Below, one piece after another: positions 1-9,130 of a DNA stretch of 64,000 nucleotides (positions within the stretch are counted from its first letter, which is position 1; the number at the start of each line of letters is the position of its first letter). This DNA comes from NVTR01 sp036480115 (GTDB taxonomy: Bacteria; Pseudomonadota; Alphaproteobacteria; Rhodobacterales; Rhodobacteraceae): NCBI GenBank assembly GCA_965224795.1, contig CBDDAE010000002.1, positions 558,001 through 622,000 on the forward strand. Direction: 5' to 3'. Under the pieces are notes generated by a model. The model was not told the DNA's origin. It did not search any database and worked only from the letters and a program-made list of their open reading frames with translations. The position numbers and the translations under genes are program-made.

Positions 1-894
1 GAAACCAAGCGCCAGGAATTGCTGCATGCGGAAGGCGACGGGCTTCAGGTCATCGAAGTTGTGGTGCCCGATGACGCCCGGATTACCGGTAAAACCGCAC
101 AAAACATTGGGCTGGGCTGGCGCCAACGCACAGTCTTGCTGGGCATTTCGCGTGAAGGCAAACGGATTACCGATCATATCCGCAAAACTGAAATCCATGC
201 CGGTGACATTTTACTGCTGCTGATCCCCAGTGATCAAACCGGTGACGTGGTGGAATGGCTGGGTTGTTTGCCGCTGGCCGATCGCGGCTTGCAGGTGACT
301 GATGAGAAAAAGGTCTGGCTGGCCATTGGCATGTTTGGCGCGGCAGTGCTGGCGGCGTCACTGGGGCTGATCTATCTGCCGGTGGCACTTGGTCTGGTGG
401 TGGTCGGGTTTGTGCTGACCAAAATCCTGCCGATCAGCGATATTTACAACCATATTTCATGGCCTGTTGTGGTGCTGTTGGGGTCGATGATCCCGCTGGG
501 GTCAGCGCTGGAAACATCGGGGGGCACCGAGTTGATTGCAGATTGGCTAATCACCCTGACCAATGGTATGCCGTCCTGGGCAATCCTGACCATATTGATG
601 GTCGTGACCATGAGCCTGTCGGACGTGTTGAACAACACCGCAACCACCATTGTCGCCGCCCCTATTGGTATCAAGATGGCGCAAAGTCTGGACGTGAACC
701 CGGACCCGTTTTTGATGGCAGTGGCAGTGGCTGCGTCTTGCGCGTTTTTGACGCCGATTGGCCATAAGAACAACACCCTGATCCTGGGGCCCGGTGGCTA
801 TAGCTTTGGCGATTATTGGCGCATGGGGCTGCCGCTGGAAATACTGGTGGTGGCCGTAAGCATTCCTGCGATTCTGGTATTCTGGCCGCTTTAG
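1..894 (+). CDS. SLC13/DASS-type permease with RCK-C domain, C-terminal part (5' end outside window)
   Basis: The frame is open from base 1, so the gene begins before the window; the first in-frame TTG at 19 is not a convincing start. The visible 297 residues open with a TrkA-C/RCK-C regulatory domain (roughly residues 15-85) and continue with hydrophobic membrane segments to the end. The end contains a TPIGHKNN motif and a GPGGY turn, as expected of SLC13-like sodium/anion carriers. Substrate cannot be read from sequence (sulfate or dicarboxylate are family possibilities). The next gene, on the opposite strand, is a paralogue with the same C-terminal pattern (GPGGY...FWPL), so the two carriers converge tail to tail. 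Confidence 0.85.
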   Translation, partial: ETKRQELLHAEGDGLQVIEVVVPDDARITGKTAQNIGLGWRQRTVLLGISREGKRITDHIRKTEIHAGDILLLLIPSDQTGDVVEWLGCLPLADRGLQVTDEKKVWLAIGMFGAAVLAASLGLIYLPVALGLVVVGFVLTKILPISDIYNHISWPVVVLLGSMIPLGSALETSGGTELIADWLITLTNGMPSWAILTILMVVTMSLSDVLNNTATTIVAAPIGIKMAQSLDVNPDPFLMAVAVAASCAFLTPIGHKNNTLILGPGGYSFGDYWRMGLPLEILVVAVSIPAILVFWPL

Positions 895-900
895 GTCGGA

Positions 901-934
901 TGCCTCCGGCGGAGATATTTAGGAAAAGAAGAAA
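901..934 (+). repeat. 3'-flanking repeat, copy 1
   Basis: The sequence starts TGCCTCCGGCGGAGATATTT and continues with a purine-rich AGGAAAAGAAGAAA tail, seven bases after the permease stop codon and in the same orientation. Similar blocks (CTCCGGCGG-GATATTT-purine tract) occur at 22031, 47691 (minus), 51761 (minus) and 59029, each just downstream of a gene on its own strand. Function is unknown; an mRNA 3'-end signal is one possibility. Confidence 0.6.
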
Positions 935-945
935 TTCCGGGGCGT

Positions 946-2724
946 TTAAAGTGGCCAGAAGAACGGGATAACCGCACTTGCAATCAGGCCTACAGACAGG
1001 TTCAGTGGGATGCCGACCTTTAGGAAATCGGTAAATTTGTAACCGCCGGGGCCAAACACCATCATGTTGGTTTGATAGCTGATTGGGGTGGCGAATGTGG
1101 CGCTGGCGGCCACCATGACAGCCACCACTAGCGGGCGTGGATCGACGCCAAGGTTGATGGCCAATCCGATGGCAACCGGTGTTAACACCACAGCCACCGC
1201 GTGGTTGATCAGTTCCGACAAGACCGATGTCAGCAGATAAATCGCCCAGACAATGAAGAAGGGCGGCAAGTCGGCGATAAACGGGGCGAAAGCCGCCACC
1301 ATCAGTTCAATCGCGCCGGATGTTTCCAGCGCGGTGGCCACGGCCAGCATGGCGAAAATCAACGCCAGTAAGCGGCCATCAATAAAGGAAAATGCTTCGT
1401 CAGAATCAATGCATCGGGTCAGGAACACCACCGCCATGGCCAGCACGGCCAGCAGCAGGATTGGCGCGATACCAAGGGCAGCAAGCAGGACGATGCCTGC
1501 CAGTGCCGCCAATGCAATTGGGGCGTGGCTGCGCCGGTAGGCCCGATCTGAGGGTTGGCTGACGTCGACCATATCCATATCCACGGCCAGCCGTTTGATA
1601 TCTGCGCTGGCGCCTTCCAGCAGCAGTGTATCACCCACCTGCACGGTTAAATCATCCAGCGCCTGGGCGATATTCTGATCCCTGCGATGCGCCGCCAAAA
1701 CGTAGACACCGTAACGTCGACGCAGCCGCATCGAACCTAGTTTCCGCCCCACCATGCGACAACCGGGAGTGATCAGCACTTCTACTGTTGTGGTTTCAAC
1801 CGAGGACACCTGATCAGCCGGGCGCAATTTGCGGTCCTGTTGCAGGCTTAGCAATTCGGCCATTGGGGTGCGCAAGACCACCCGATCGCCGGCAGTCAGG
1901 GTTACTTCTTTCAGGTCGCGGCGCAGGGACAGATCACCGCGCAATACATCCACCAGCCGCACACCGTCACGGCGAAACAACTCGATACCTGTGGCGGCTT
2001 GCCCGATTAGGCTGCTGTCGGTGGGGATCACCAGTTCGGTGAAGAATTTCATGCCGCGTTTGTCGGATAGTATGGTTGCCATACTGTCGCGATCCGGCAG
2101 CAGGTGGGGGGCGATAAAGCGCAAATAAAGCCCACCCCAGATCACCAGAATGATGGCCAGCGGCGTGATTTCAAAAATGGTGAAAGGTTCCAACCCGCGC
2201 GACCGCGCCACCCCGTCCACCAGCAGGTTGGTCGAGGTTCCGATCAGGGTAAGTGAGCCACCTAGAATGGCGGCGTAGGATAGCGGGATCAGCAATTTAC
2301 TGGCGGATATGTTCAGTTTGCGGGCCAGTTGCACAAATACCGGGATCATCACCACCACCACCGGTGTGTTGTTCACAAATGCTGAAGCGATCACCACAAA
2401 CAGCATCAGCCCGCCAATGGCCAGACCGGGGCGTGTGTCGGCCTGCGCACTGGCCAATCGCGTGAACCATTCCAGCGCACCCGTGCGCACCAATGCCCCC
2501 ATGACCACGAACATCGCCACGATGGTCCAGGGCGCCGGGTTGGCCAGCACCACAATGGCGTCATCATAGGGCAACACGCCCATGGCCAGCATGGCAGCGG
2601 CGCCAGCGATGGCGACAACTTCAGTTGGGTAAATTTCGCGGATAAACAGTACGAACATGATTGCCACAACGCCAAGGGTCAGGATCGCGTCGCCGTGGGG
2701 GCCTGGGGATAACAGTTCATTCAT
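946..2724 (-). CDS. SLC13 family permease with two RCK-C domains
   Basis: A full-length 592-aa membrane carrier. An N-terminal block of transmembrane helices (about residues 1-200) is followed by two TrkA-C/RCK-C domains in tandem (about 215-385) and a second membrane block ending in TPISYQTN and GPGGYKF, the signature of the DASS/SLC13-like family. The central cytosolic RCK-C pair is typical of bacterial members annotated as sulfate or generic anion permeases and probably senses a ligand. The start ATG encodes MNELLSPG. It is paralogous to and convergent with the carrier ending at 894. The transported anion is not inferable. Confidence 0.88.
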   Translation of the reverse strand: MNELLSPGPHGDAILTLGVVAIMFVLFIREIYPTEVVAIAGAAAMLAMGVLPYDDAIVVLANPAPWTIVAMFVVMGALVRTGALEWFTRLASAQADTRPGLAIGGLMLFVVIASAFVNNTPVVVVMIPVFVQLARKLNISASKLLIPLSYAAILGGSLTLIGTSTNLLVDGVARSRGLEPFTIFEITPLAIILVIWGGLYLRFIAPHLLPDRDSMATILSDKRGMKFFTELVIPTDSSLIGQAATGIELFRRDGVRLVDVLRGDLSLRRDLKEVTLTAGDRVVLRTPMAELLSLQQDRKLRPADQVSSVETTTVEVLITPGCRMVGRKLGSMRLRRRYGVYVLAAHRRDQNIAQALDDLTVQVGDTLLLEGASADIKRLAVDMDMVDVSQPSDRAYRRSHAPIALAALAGIVLLAALGIAPILLLAVLAMAVVFLTRCIDSDEAFSFIDGRLLALIFAMLAVATALETSGAIELMVAAFAPFIADLPPFFIVWAIYLLTSVLSELINHAVAVVLTPVAIGLAINLGVDPRPLVVAVMVAASATFATPISYQTNMMVFGPGGYKFTDFLKVGIPLNLSVGLIASAVIPFFWPL

Positions 2725-2775
2725 AGCTGCCTGCCGTGTTGCCTGCGCCCATCATCGCCCAATCACCGCCCCGCT

Positions 2776-3681
2776 TCAAGCATCGGTATCACGACCTTTG
2801 GGTTGCACAAGAAACAGCCCTGCCAATATCAGGATCAGCGCCAACCAGACCCAGCTGGAATAGCTTTCACCCAGCACAAGCATCGCGGCGGCAACACCAA
2901 AGGCCGTAACCAGATAGGATACTTGCGAGGCAAAGATCGGGCCGGTGTATCCGATCAGCCAGATATAGCCGGAATAGGCGAATGTACTAAGCGTCGCGAC
3001 GGACAGAATGGCCCATTCCGGTTGGCCCCAGGGGGTGGTCGGGTCAATGAAATGTCCGGTTGTAAGCGCCAATGGCAAGGTTATCAGCAGCCCAACCACA
3101 TTCGCGCCAAACAGGATCTGGAAGGGATCAGGCAAGGTGCCGGGGTGGCGTCGCCCGGCCCATTCAAGAAAATTTGCTTCGCCGCCGTAGGCAAGGGTGG
3201 CCAGCATGGCTACCAGCACAAATATCGCTTTTTCCGGTTCTGGCAGGCTGGCGTCGGGGCCCATCAGGATCACAATCGCTGCGGCCCCGAACCCCAAGCC
3301 AAGCACCCGGGTTAGTGATGGTTTTTCATATCCCATCACCAGCGCAATAGGCATGGCAAAAAGCGGCACAAGCGCGATAACAATCGCCATGATGCCAGCA
3401 GGCAGTTGCGACGCAGCGGTGTAGGAGAAAAAGCCGGACAGGACCGAACCAAGCATGGTAACACCAAAATACAGGCCAAGGTTTCGGCGCTGTAGCTTTA
3501 GCGATTTGCGTCTCAATAAAATGAAAATTCCAGTCAAGATAATGGTGCCAGCCTGCTGCCAAACCAGAATGCCAAGGGGTTGATAGCCGGTTGAAACGGC
3601 AATCTTTGACAAAGGGAATGTCAGCCCCCACGCCGCACCGATCAGCACCAGTGCCAGATAAAAACCCCGGTTATTCGTCAA
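2776..3681 (-). CDS. DMT superfamily EamA-type transporter
   Basis: 301 residues, almost wholly hydrophobic, with the ten-helix, two-repeat plan of EamA drug/metabolite exporters; the first helix carries the typical GAAWGLTFPLSK pattern. Its start ATG overlaps the stop of the upstream ymdB-like gene by 4 bases (ATGA arrangement), so the two are translationally coupled. Inner-membrane location is expected. Substrate is unknown. Confidence 0.88.
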   Translation of the reverse strand: MTNNRGFYLALVLIGAAWGLTFPLSKIAVSTGYQPLGILVWQQAGTIILTGIFILLRRKSLKLQRRNLGLYFGVTMLGSVLSGFFSYTAASQLPAGIMAIVIALVPLFAMPIALVMGYEKPSLTRVLGLGFGAAAIVILMGPDASLPEPEKAIFVLVAMLATLAYGGEANFLEWAGRRHPGTLPDPFQILFGANVVGLLITLPLALTTGHFIDPTTPWGQPEWAILSVATLSTFAYSGYIWLIGYTGPIFASQVSYLVTAFGVAAAMLVLGESYSSWVWLALILILAGLFLVQPKGRDTDA

Positions 3682-4496
3682 CTTTCGGGGCCCGATTGTT
3701 GCAGACGACCGCCCTGGCGCACCATTGCCACCCGTATGGCTTTACCGGTTCGGTCATCGGTTTCAACGTATAGTCCGGACAGGGTAGCATCGCCGTTTGC
3801 CGGTTCAAAGCGCCCCTTGCCCATGCCGGTAACAAAGCGGCGCATGGGCTCGGCCTTATCCATGCCAATGACAGAATTGTAATCACCACACATACCCGCG
3901 TCAGATAGATAAGCAGTGCCGCCGGGCAGGATCATGGTGTCGGCTGTGGGAATATGGGTATGGGTGCCCACCACTATGCTGGCGCGCCCATCACAAAAAT
4001 GGCCCATGCCCATCTTTTCGCTGGTGGCTTCACAGTGGATATCAATCAGGCTGGCATTGACCATGCCGCCCAGGGGATGGGCGCGCAACAGCTGATCGAC
4101 GGCGGAAAACGGGTCATCAAAAGCACGTTTCATAAACACCTGCCCCAACACCTGAGCTACCAGAATTTTGCGCCCGCCCGGCGCATCAAACACCCGTGCG
4201 CCCTTGCCCGGTGCGGATTTGGCATAGTTCATCGGGCGTAAAACCCGAGGCTCAGTATCAATGAACTGCATCATGTCTTTTTGATCAAAGGCGTGGTCAC
4301 CAAGGGTGATGCAATCGACGCCCTGCGTCAGTAGCAGTTTGGCATGGGCCCCGGTCAGACCAGCGCCATTGCTGGCGTTTTCGCTGTTCACCACAACGAA
4401 ATCCAGTCGCCAATCGTTGCGTAATTTCTGCAGGTTTTCTGCAATTGCACGGCGGCCACTGCGCCCGACGATATCACCTAAGAATAGAATTTTCAT
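3678..4496 (-). CDS. ymdB: YmdB/TIGR00282-type metallophosphoesterase
   Basis: 272 residues matching the YmdB family of dinuclear-metal phosphodiesterases acting on 2',3'-cyclic nucleotides. Visible metal-binding motifs are GDIVG near the N-terminus, NSENA, GDHAFD (firmicute members have GNH; I recall Asp as usual in alphaproteobacteria), and GTHTHIPTAD. Length is normal for the family. It lies between a 5-formyl-THF cyclo-ligase gene (38 bp upstream) and the DMT transporter (4-bp overlap), forming a likely three-gene unit read leftwards. In Bacillus the protein affects motility and biofilm; its role here is not shown. Confidence 0.9.
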   Translation of the reverse strand: MKILFLGDIVGRSGRRAIAENLQKLRNDWRLDFVVVNSENASNGAGLTGAHAKLLLTQGVDCITLGDHAFDQKDMMQFIDTEPRVLRPMNYAKSAPGKGARVFDAPGGRKILVAQVLGQVFMKRAFDDPFSAVDQLLRAHPLGGMVNASLIDIHCEATSEKMGMGHFCDGRASIVVGTHTHIPTADTMILPGGTAYLSDAGMCGDYNSVIGMDKAEPMRRFVTGMGKGRFEPANGDATLSGLYVETDDRTGKAIRVAMVRQGGRLQQSGPES

Positions 4497-4534
4497 GGCA
4501 CCGGGGTAGTGTGCCGGGGCCAGCTTGGCAAGGG

Positions 4535-5095
4535 TCAGAACAGCCGGATACCGGCCTCGGTTACCACTGCATTCAGCGGCTGATCAGTGGGGTCGGTTGG
4601 CAGGCTGTCCACCTGCTGCGCGCTGTAGGCAAATCCGACGGCCAGAACAGGGTGATCACGGAGTAATATTTCCAGCGTGCGGTCATAAAACCCGCCGCCA
4701 TAGCCCAGCCGCTGGCCCTGTTTGTCAAAGGCCACAAGGGGCAGAATGACCACCTGTGGCACCACAAATTTACCCGCCACAGGAACGCGCGCCCCAAACG
4801 GACCGTCCTGCATTTCGCCGTCTACCTGCCAGCGGTGAAACGCCAGTGGCTGCCCTGCCCCCAGCACAACCGGCACCGAGACCGGGCCAGATTTAACCAG
4901 TTTCGCCATAGCGGGCAGCGGATCGATTTCAGTGCGGATCGGCATGTAAGCCGATATCGGCTTGCCCAAATATGGTTGCAGGAACTTTAGCAGGTTTTCG
5001 CAGGCCTGAGCGCCAGAATATGCGCCATGGGCGGCTTTACGATTAGCGAAAGCCAACTTACGCGCCGCAGCTTTTTGATCGGCGATACTGTTCAA
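4535..5095 (-). CDS. 5-formyltetrahydrofolate cyclo-ligase
   Basis: 186 residues of the 5-FTHF cyclo-ligase family, which converts 5-formyl-THF to 5,10-methenyl-THF using ATP. The C-terminal signature GYGGGFYDRTLE (ATP/folate site) and the PIRTEIDP segment are clear, and the N-terminal basic lysine/arginine-rich stretch fits. The gene begins 10 bases downstream of the mgtE stop on the same strand and continues towards ymdB, so mgtE, the cyclo-ligase, ymdB and the DMT gene may share a transcript. Confidence 0.92.
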   Translation of the reverse strand: MNSIADQKAAARKLAFANRKAAHGAYSGAQACENLLKFLQPYLGKPISAYMPIRTEIDPLPAMAKLVKSGPVSVPVVLGAGQPLAFHRWQVDGEMQDGPFGARVPVAGKFVVPQVVILPLVAFDKQGQRLGYGGGFYDRTLEILLRDHPVLAVGFAYSAQQVDSLPTDPTDQPLNAVVTEAGIRLF

Positions 5096-5105
5096 TTTAA
5101 AATCC

Positions 5106-6488
5106 TCACAGCAGCATCAGGGCGGCCAGTCCCAAAAACGCCAGAAAACCCACCACATCCGTTACCGTGGTGACAAAAGCCCCCGACGCCAGTGCCGGGT
5201 CAACTCCAACTTTTTCCAGCGCCACCGGCACCATTATTCCCGCCAATCCAGCCACCAAAAGGTTGACCAGCATCGCCAGCGCAATCACCACCCCAAGGAT
5301 AGGCGTACCAAACCACAGCGCCCCGACCACCCCCATAACGGCGGCAAATATCATGCCGTTCACCAGCCCCACCAAGGCCTCTCGCCGGATCACGCGCCAG
5401 ACATTGGCACCAGTCAAATCGCGGGTGGCAAGGGCGCGCACGGCAACGGTCAGCGATTGCGTCCCGGCATTGCCTCCCATTGACGCCACGATCGGCATCA
5501 GCACCGCCAGTGCCACAAACTGGCCGAGTAAGTCTTCAAACTGCGCAATCACCAGGGATGCCAGTATCGCCGTCACCAGATTGACCGCCAGCCAGGGAAA
5601 GCGGCGCTTGGTGGTGTCGATCACATTGTCGGACAGGTGGCTTTCACCAACACCGGCAAGGCGCATGATGTCTTCTTCCAGTTCTTCGTCCAGCACCTGC
5701 ACGGCGTCATCAATGGTGATCATCCCGACAAGACGTTGGTCGGCGTCCACCACGGGGGCGGAAATCAGGTGGTATTGGTTAAAGGCATAGGCAACATCGG
5801 CCTCATCTTCATCGACGCTAAAGGTGCGAAAACTGTCTTCGGTGATATCATGCAAGGGGCAATCGGGCTTGGACGATAACAGCCGCCCCAGGGTGACATA
5901 GGCCACTGGTTCCTGCCTGGGGTTGACCATATGCAAATGATAAAACTGTTCCGGCAGAATTTTAGATTGGCGCACAAAATCAATGGCCTGCCCGACATTC
6001 CAGTGTTCCGGTGCCATGACCACTTCGCGTTGCATAAGACGACCGGCGGAATATTCCGGATAATTCAGTGCCTGTTCAACCGCTACCCGGTCAATGTCTT
6101 CCAAGACATCCAGAATGGCCTCTTGTTGGGGTTCATCCAGATCTTCCAGCAAATCAACAACGTCATCAGATTCAAGGTCGCGCACCGCCTCAGCCAACAC
6201 CTGCGGATGCAAAGCCTCAATGATTTCTTCGCGTAGGTTTTCATCAAGTTCGGACAGGATTTCGCCGTCAAATTCCCGGTCATACAGCTGTATAAGGTGG
6301 CGGCGCTCGCCCTCAGATATCTGTTCCAGAAGGTCGGCGATGTCGGCGGCGTGCAGTGGCTCCATCAGCGCTGTCAGGCTAGAGGCATCGCCAATTTCAA
6401 CCGCCGCCCGGATCGCCAAAACCGTGGCCCGATCCAGCACATAGGCGTCTTCGTCGCGCTCTTCTTCTATCTGGCTGTCACTGTTCAT
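5106..6488 (-). CDS. mgtE: Magnesium transporter MgtE
   Basis: A 460-aa MgtE: cytosolic MgtE-N superhelical domain rich in acidic residues (about 20-140), a CBS pair (about 150-260, including VGMITIDDAVQVLDEE) and a C-terminal five-helix pore domain starting near RRFPWLAVNL, with the conserved MGGNAGTQS segment. I place the start at ATG 6488 (MNSDSQ) because an AAAAGGGG Shine-Dalgarno lies just upstream; an in-frame ATG at 6521 would add 11 poorly coding residues. Divergent from guanine deaminase. Family members admit Mg2+ and close at high internal Mg2+ through the acidic domains. Confidence 0.93.
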   Translation of the reverse strand: MNSDSQIEEERDEDAYVLDRATVLAIRAAVEIGDASSLTALMEPLHAADIADLLEQISEGERRHLIQLYDREFDGEILSELDENLREEIIEALHPQVLAEAVRDLESDDVVDLLEDLDEPQQEAILDVLEDIDRVAVEQALNYPEYSAGRLMQREVVMAPEHWNVGQAIDFVRQSKILPEQFYHLHMVNPRQEPVAYVTLGRLLSSKPDCPLHDITEDSFRTFSVDEDEADVAYAFNQYHLISAPVVDADQRLVGMITIDDAVQVLDEELEEDIMRLAGVGESHLSDNVIDTTKRRFPWLAVNLVTAILASLVIAQFEDLLGQFVALAVLMPIVASMGGNAGTQSLTVAVRALATRDLTGANVWRVIRREALVGLVNGMIFAAVMGVVGALWFGTPILGVVIALAMLVNLLVAGLAGIMVPVALEKVGVDPALASGAFVTTVTDVVGFLAFLGLAALMLL

Positions 6489-6523
6489 CGCCGGGCCCCT
6501 TTTCACCGGCACATTAGGCAAAA

Positions 6524-6540
6524 CTGTTTCAAAGAAACAG
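6524..6540. promoter_or_regulatory. Perfect 7-bp inverted repeat in the mgtE/guaD divergent promoter
   Basis: CTGTTTC-AAA-GAAACAG, a perfect 7-3-7 inverted repeat, lies in the 119-bp divergent intergenic region, 36 bases upstream of the mgtE start. It could be an operator for mgtE or guaD, or a leader hairpin. No factor can be assigned. Confidence 0.35.
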
Positions 6541-6607
6541 AGGTAATGGATGATTTACCGGCACAAACATGCGCCCTACAATGGCCGTAACAAAAGGATG
6601 CCTGTGC

Positions 6608-7900
6608 ATGACGCAAACAAGCCTAATACTGGGACAGACCCTGACATTTGTCGCCGATCCCTTCCATGTGCCCATTGAGCAGGCGGCGGATTATCAATCG
6701 CAAGGTGCAGTTGCGGTGCGCGACGGGCTGATCATTGCCACCGGAACGGCAGATAAGTTACGCCGCGACTATCCAAAGGCAACGCTGCACGATTATGGTG
6801 ATGGATTGATCACAGCAGGTTTTGTCGACGCCCACGCCCATTACCCGCAGACCGCAATTATTGCCAGCTGGGGCGCCCGGCTGATTGAGTGGCTGAACAA
6901 GTACACCTTTCCCGAGGAAATGCGATTTGGCGACCCTGACTATGCTGCAAACTGTGCAAAGACCTATTTCGATCTGACACTGGCCAATGGCACCACCAGC
7001 GTGTGCAGCTTTTGCACCATTCACCCCGAAAGTGTAGATGCGTTTTTTAGCGAAGCCCAACGGCGTGGTGTGCGAGCGGTTGCCGGGAAAACCTGTATGG
7101 ACCGCGAGGCGCCAGAGGGTTTATTGGACACAGCCACATCGGCCTACGATGACAGCAAAGAGCTATTGGAAAAATGGCACGGGGTGGATCGGTTGGGCTA
7201 CGCGATCACGCCGCGGTTTTCCCCGACGTCAACCCCCGATCAGTTGCAGGCAATGGGGGCATTGTGGGGCGAGTACCCGGATTGCCTGATGCAAACCCAC
7301 TTGTCAGAACAGCTGGACGAAATCAAATGGATGAAAGGTTTGTTCCCGGAGGCGCGCGATTATCTGGATAGCTATGAGCAGTTTGGCCTGTTGGGTCCCG
7401 GTGCGTTGTTTGGCCATGCAATCCATTTAGAAAGCCGTGAACGCGACCGGCTAAAGGAAATGGACGCCTCGCTTATCCACTGCCCGACGTCAAATTCGTT
7501 CATTGGTTCCGGCCTGTTTGACATGCAGGGTTTGATGGCTGAGGGGCAGCGCATTGGTCTGGCCACAGATACTGGCGGCGGATCGTCATTTTCGATGCTG
7601 CGTACCATGGCGGCGGCCTACGAGATTGGTCAGCTAAAGGGTACGGTATTGCATCCGGCGCAATTGTATTGGCTGGCCACTGCAGGATCAGCCCGGGCGC
7701 TGCGAATGCAAGATAAGATCGGCACGCTTGCGGTTGGATCAGAGGCCGATTTGGTGGTGTTGGATTTAGCATCTACCGCCGCCATTGCCCAAAGCACCAC
7801 CCGCGCCGAAGATATCTGGCAGGCGTTATTTCCGACCATTATGATGGGGGATGATCGTGCTGTTCAAGCGGTGTGGGTCGCGGGAAAACCAGTAAATTAA
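6608..7900 (+). CDS. guaD: Guanine deaminase
   Basis: 430 residues of the metal-dependent amidohydrolase superfamily. The metal-binding HxH is in FVDAHAHYPQT; further ligands are in THLSEQLDE and GHAIHLE, and the late catalytic Asp is in LATDTGGGSSFSML. The pattern CPTSNSFIGSGLF and the length match guanine deaminases (guanine to xanthine plus ammonia). ATG 6608 is chosen because AAAAGGATG lies eight bases upstream; the longer reading from 6569 adds noise. It converges with a CAP-domain lipoprotein gene, the stop codons overlapping by 4 bases. A second purine deaminase lies at 9131-10471. Confidence 0.93.
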   Translation: MTQTSLILGQTLTFVADPFHVPIEQAADYQSQGAVAVRDGLIIATGTADKLRRDYPKATLHDYGDGLITAGFVDAHAHYPQTAIIASWGARLIEWLNKYTFPEEMRFGDPDYAANCAKTYFDLTLANGTTSVCSFCTIHPESVDAFFSEAQRRGVRAVAGKTCMDREAPEGLLDTATSAYDDSKELLEKWHGVDRLGYAITPRFSPTSTPDQLQAMGALWGEYPDCLMQTHLSEQLDEIKWMKGLFPEARDYLDSYEQFGLLGPGALFGHAIHLESRERDRLKEMDASLIHCPTSNSFIGSGLFDMQGLMAEGQRIGLATDTGGGSSFSMLRTMAAAYEIGQLKGTVLHPAQLYWLATAGSARALRMQDKIGTLAVGSEADLVVLDLASTAAIAQSTTRAEDIWQALFPTIMMGDDRAVQAVWVAGKPVN

Positions 7901-8382
7901 CAGCCGGGCCGGGCCAAAACCAGAACCCGGTAATTGCCGGCAGGTGCCAGGGCCAGACCAAATTCGGTTGGTTGGCTCGACAGCATGTTTGCCTGATGAC
8001 CCGGTGAATTCATCCAGGCGGTAAATGTCGCGGAATTGGTGCTATGGCCTTGCGCAATGTTTTCGCCCGCCCAGCAATAATTGTAGCTTTGGGCAGTAAG
8101 TCGGGTGCCCAAGGTACTGCCGCCTGTGCCAGTATGGGAAAAGAAACCGTTGCTGGACATATCGTCGGCGTGGCCCTGAGCGGTGGCCATAAGTGGGGCC
8201 GAAATTGTCAGCGGATTTAGGCCAATGGGGGTACGCGCGCCGTTTAGCAGCCCGGTAAAAGTCGGAAACGGATCAGGCGCGCCGGGGGGCGGTAAACCAC
8301 CACCAATCGGCCCCTCTGTGGGGGCACCGATACAGGCGCTAAGGAAGCATAATGCGAATAGTGCCGAACCAAATCGTCCCAT
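7897..8382 (-). CDS. CAP-domain (SCP/PR-1) lipoprotein, copy 1
   Basis: 161 residues from ATG 8382 (MGRFGSALFALCFLSAC). This start gives a clean lipoprotein signal with lipobox LSAC; the upstream extension to 8514 would bury it. After a Pro/Gly-rich spacer comes a CAP domain with GHADDMSSNGFFSHTG, AGENIAQGHS and WMNSPGHQANMLS, the usual family motifs. It ends RVLVLARPGC, almost identical to the end of the neighbouring copy 2, so the two arose by tandem duplication. Bacterial CAP proteins are secreted or envelope-attached; their substrates are largely unknown. Confidence 0.88.
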   Translation of the reverse strand: MGRFGSALFALCFLSACIGAPTEGPIGGGLPPPGAPDPFPTFTGLLNGARTPIGLNPLTISAPLMATAQGHADDMSSNGFFSHTGTGGSTLGTRLTAQSYNYCWAGENIAQGHSTNSATFTAWMNSPGHQANMLSSQPTEFGLALAPAGNYRVLVLARPGC

Positions 8383-8494
8383 GGGTCGTTTCCCGATTAG
8401 GCAAATGGTGCAGATTGCAGCCATAAAACCGAAACGCCCCCGCAACAGTTGGTTTAGTTTACATCCGAAATTTGGTGAAATAGTGGCCAGATAA

Positions 8495-8977
8495 TTAGCA
8501 ACCGGGGCTGGCAAGCACCAACACCCGGTAGTTCCCGGGGGCTACGGCCAACCCATATTCTGTTGGGTCACGGGCCAGCATGTTTTTGCGGTGGCCGGGC
8601 GAGTCCATCCAACGGGCGAAAACTTCGGCCTCGGAACTGCGACCAACAGAAATGTTTTCAGCCACCCAGCAGTAGCCATACCCCTGGGCCTTGGTGCGTC
8701 GTCCAACCGAGTTGCCGTTGGAACTGGTATGGGAAAAGAAGCCGCGCGATGACATGTCGTTGGCGTGGCCCTGCGCTGTGGCTGTCAGTTTGGCCGATTG
8801 GGTCATTGAGTTCAGGCCGCGGTCAGCACGGACATTGTTAAGCAAAGTATTGAAATTTCCCTGCTCAAAAAGATAGGCAGTGCGTGTAGTCGCGACCGCA
8901 ACGGGGGGTGGATTGGATTGATCACAGGCAGATAGTAAGGTGAATATTGCTGCGCAACCTATTGATAGTAATTTCAA
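8495..8977 (-). CDS. CAP-domain (SCP/PR-1) lipoprotein, copy 2
   Basis: 160 residues with signal peptide and lipobox LLSAC followed by Asp at +2 (in E. coli an inner-membrane retention signal). The CAP domain shows ATAQGHANDMSSRGFFSHTS, AENISVGRS and WMDSPGHRKNMLA, with the same RVLVLASPGC end as copy 1. The 112-bp gap and the shared orientation suggest a paralogous pair on one transcript with this copy first. The +2 residue differs from copy 1 (Asp against Ile), so the two may end in different membranes. Confidence 0.9.
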   Translation of the reverse strand: MKLLSIGCAAIFTLLSACDQSNPPPVAVATTRTAYLFEQGNFNTLLNNVRADRGLNSMTQSAKLTATAQGHANDMSSRGFFSHTSSNGNSVGRRTKAQGYGYCWVAENISVGRSSEAEVFARWMDSPGHRKNMLARDPTEYGLAVAPGNYRVLVLASPGC

Positions 8978-9130
8978 AACCCATCTCCTGTTTCAGACAA
9001 ACCTTCGCCAATCAGCCTCCTAAATTCGGGAAGTGTTTTAACGTAGGGTTTTGAAAACAGCAGTTTTGGGCGATTATGTGACCACGGTCGTTCCGGGCCA
9101 CATTCCGCAAACTATTGCCGACACTTGCAG

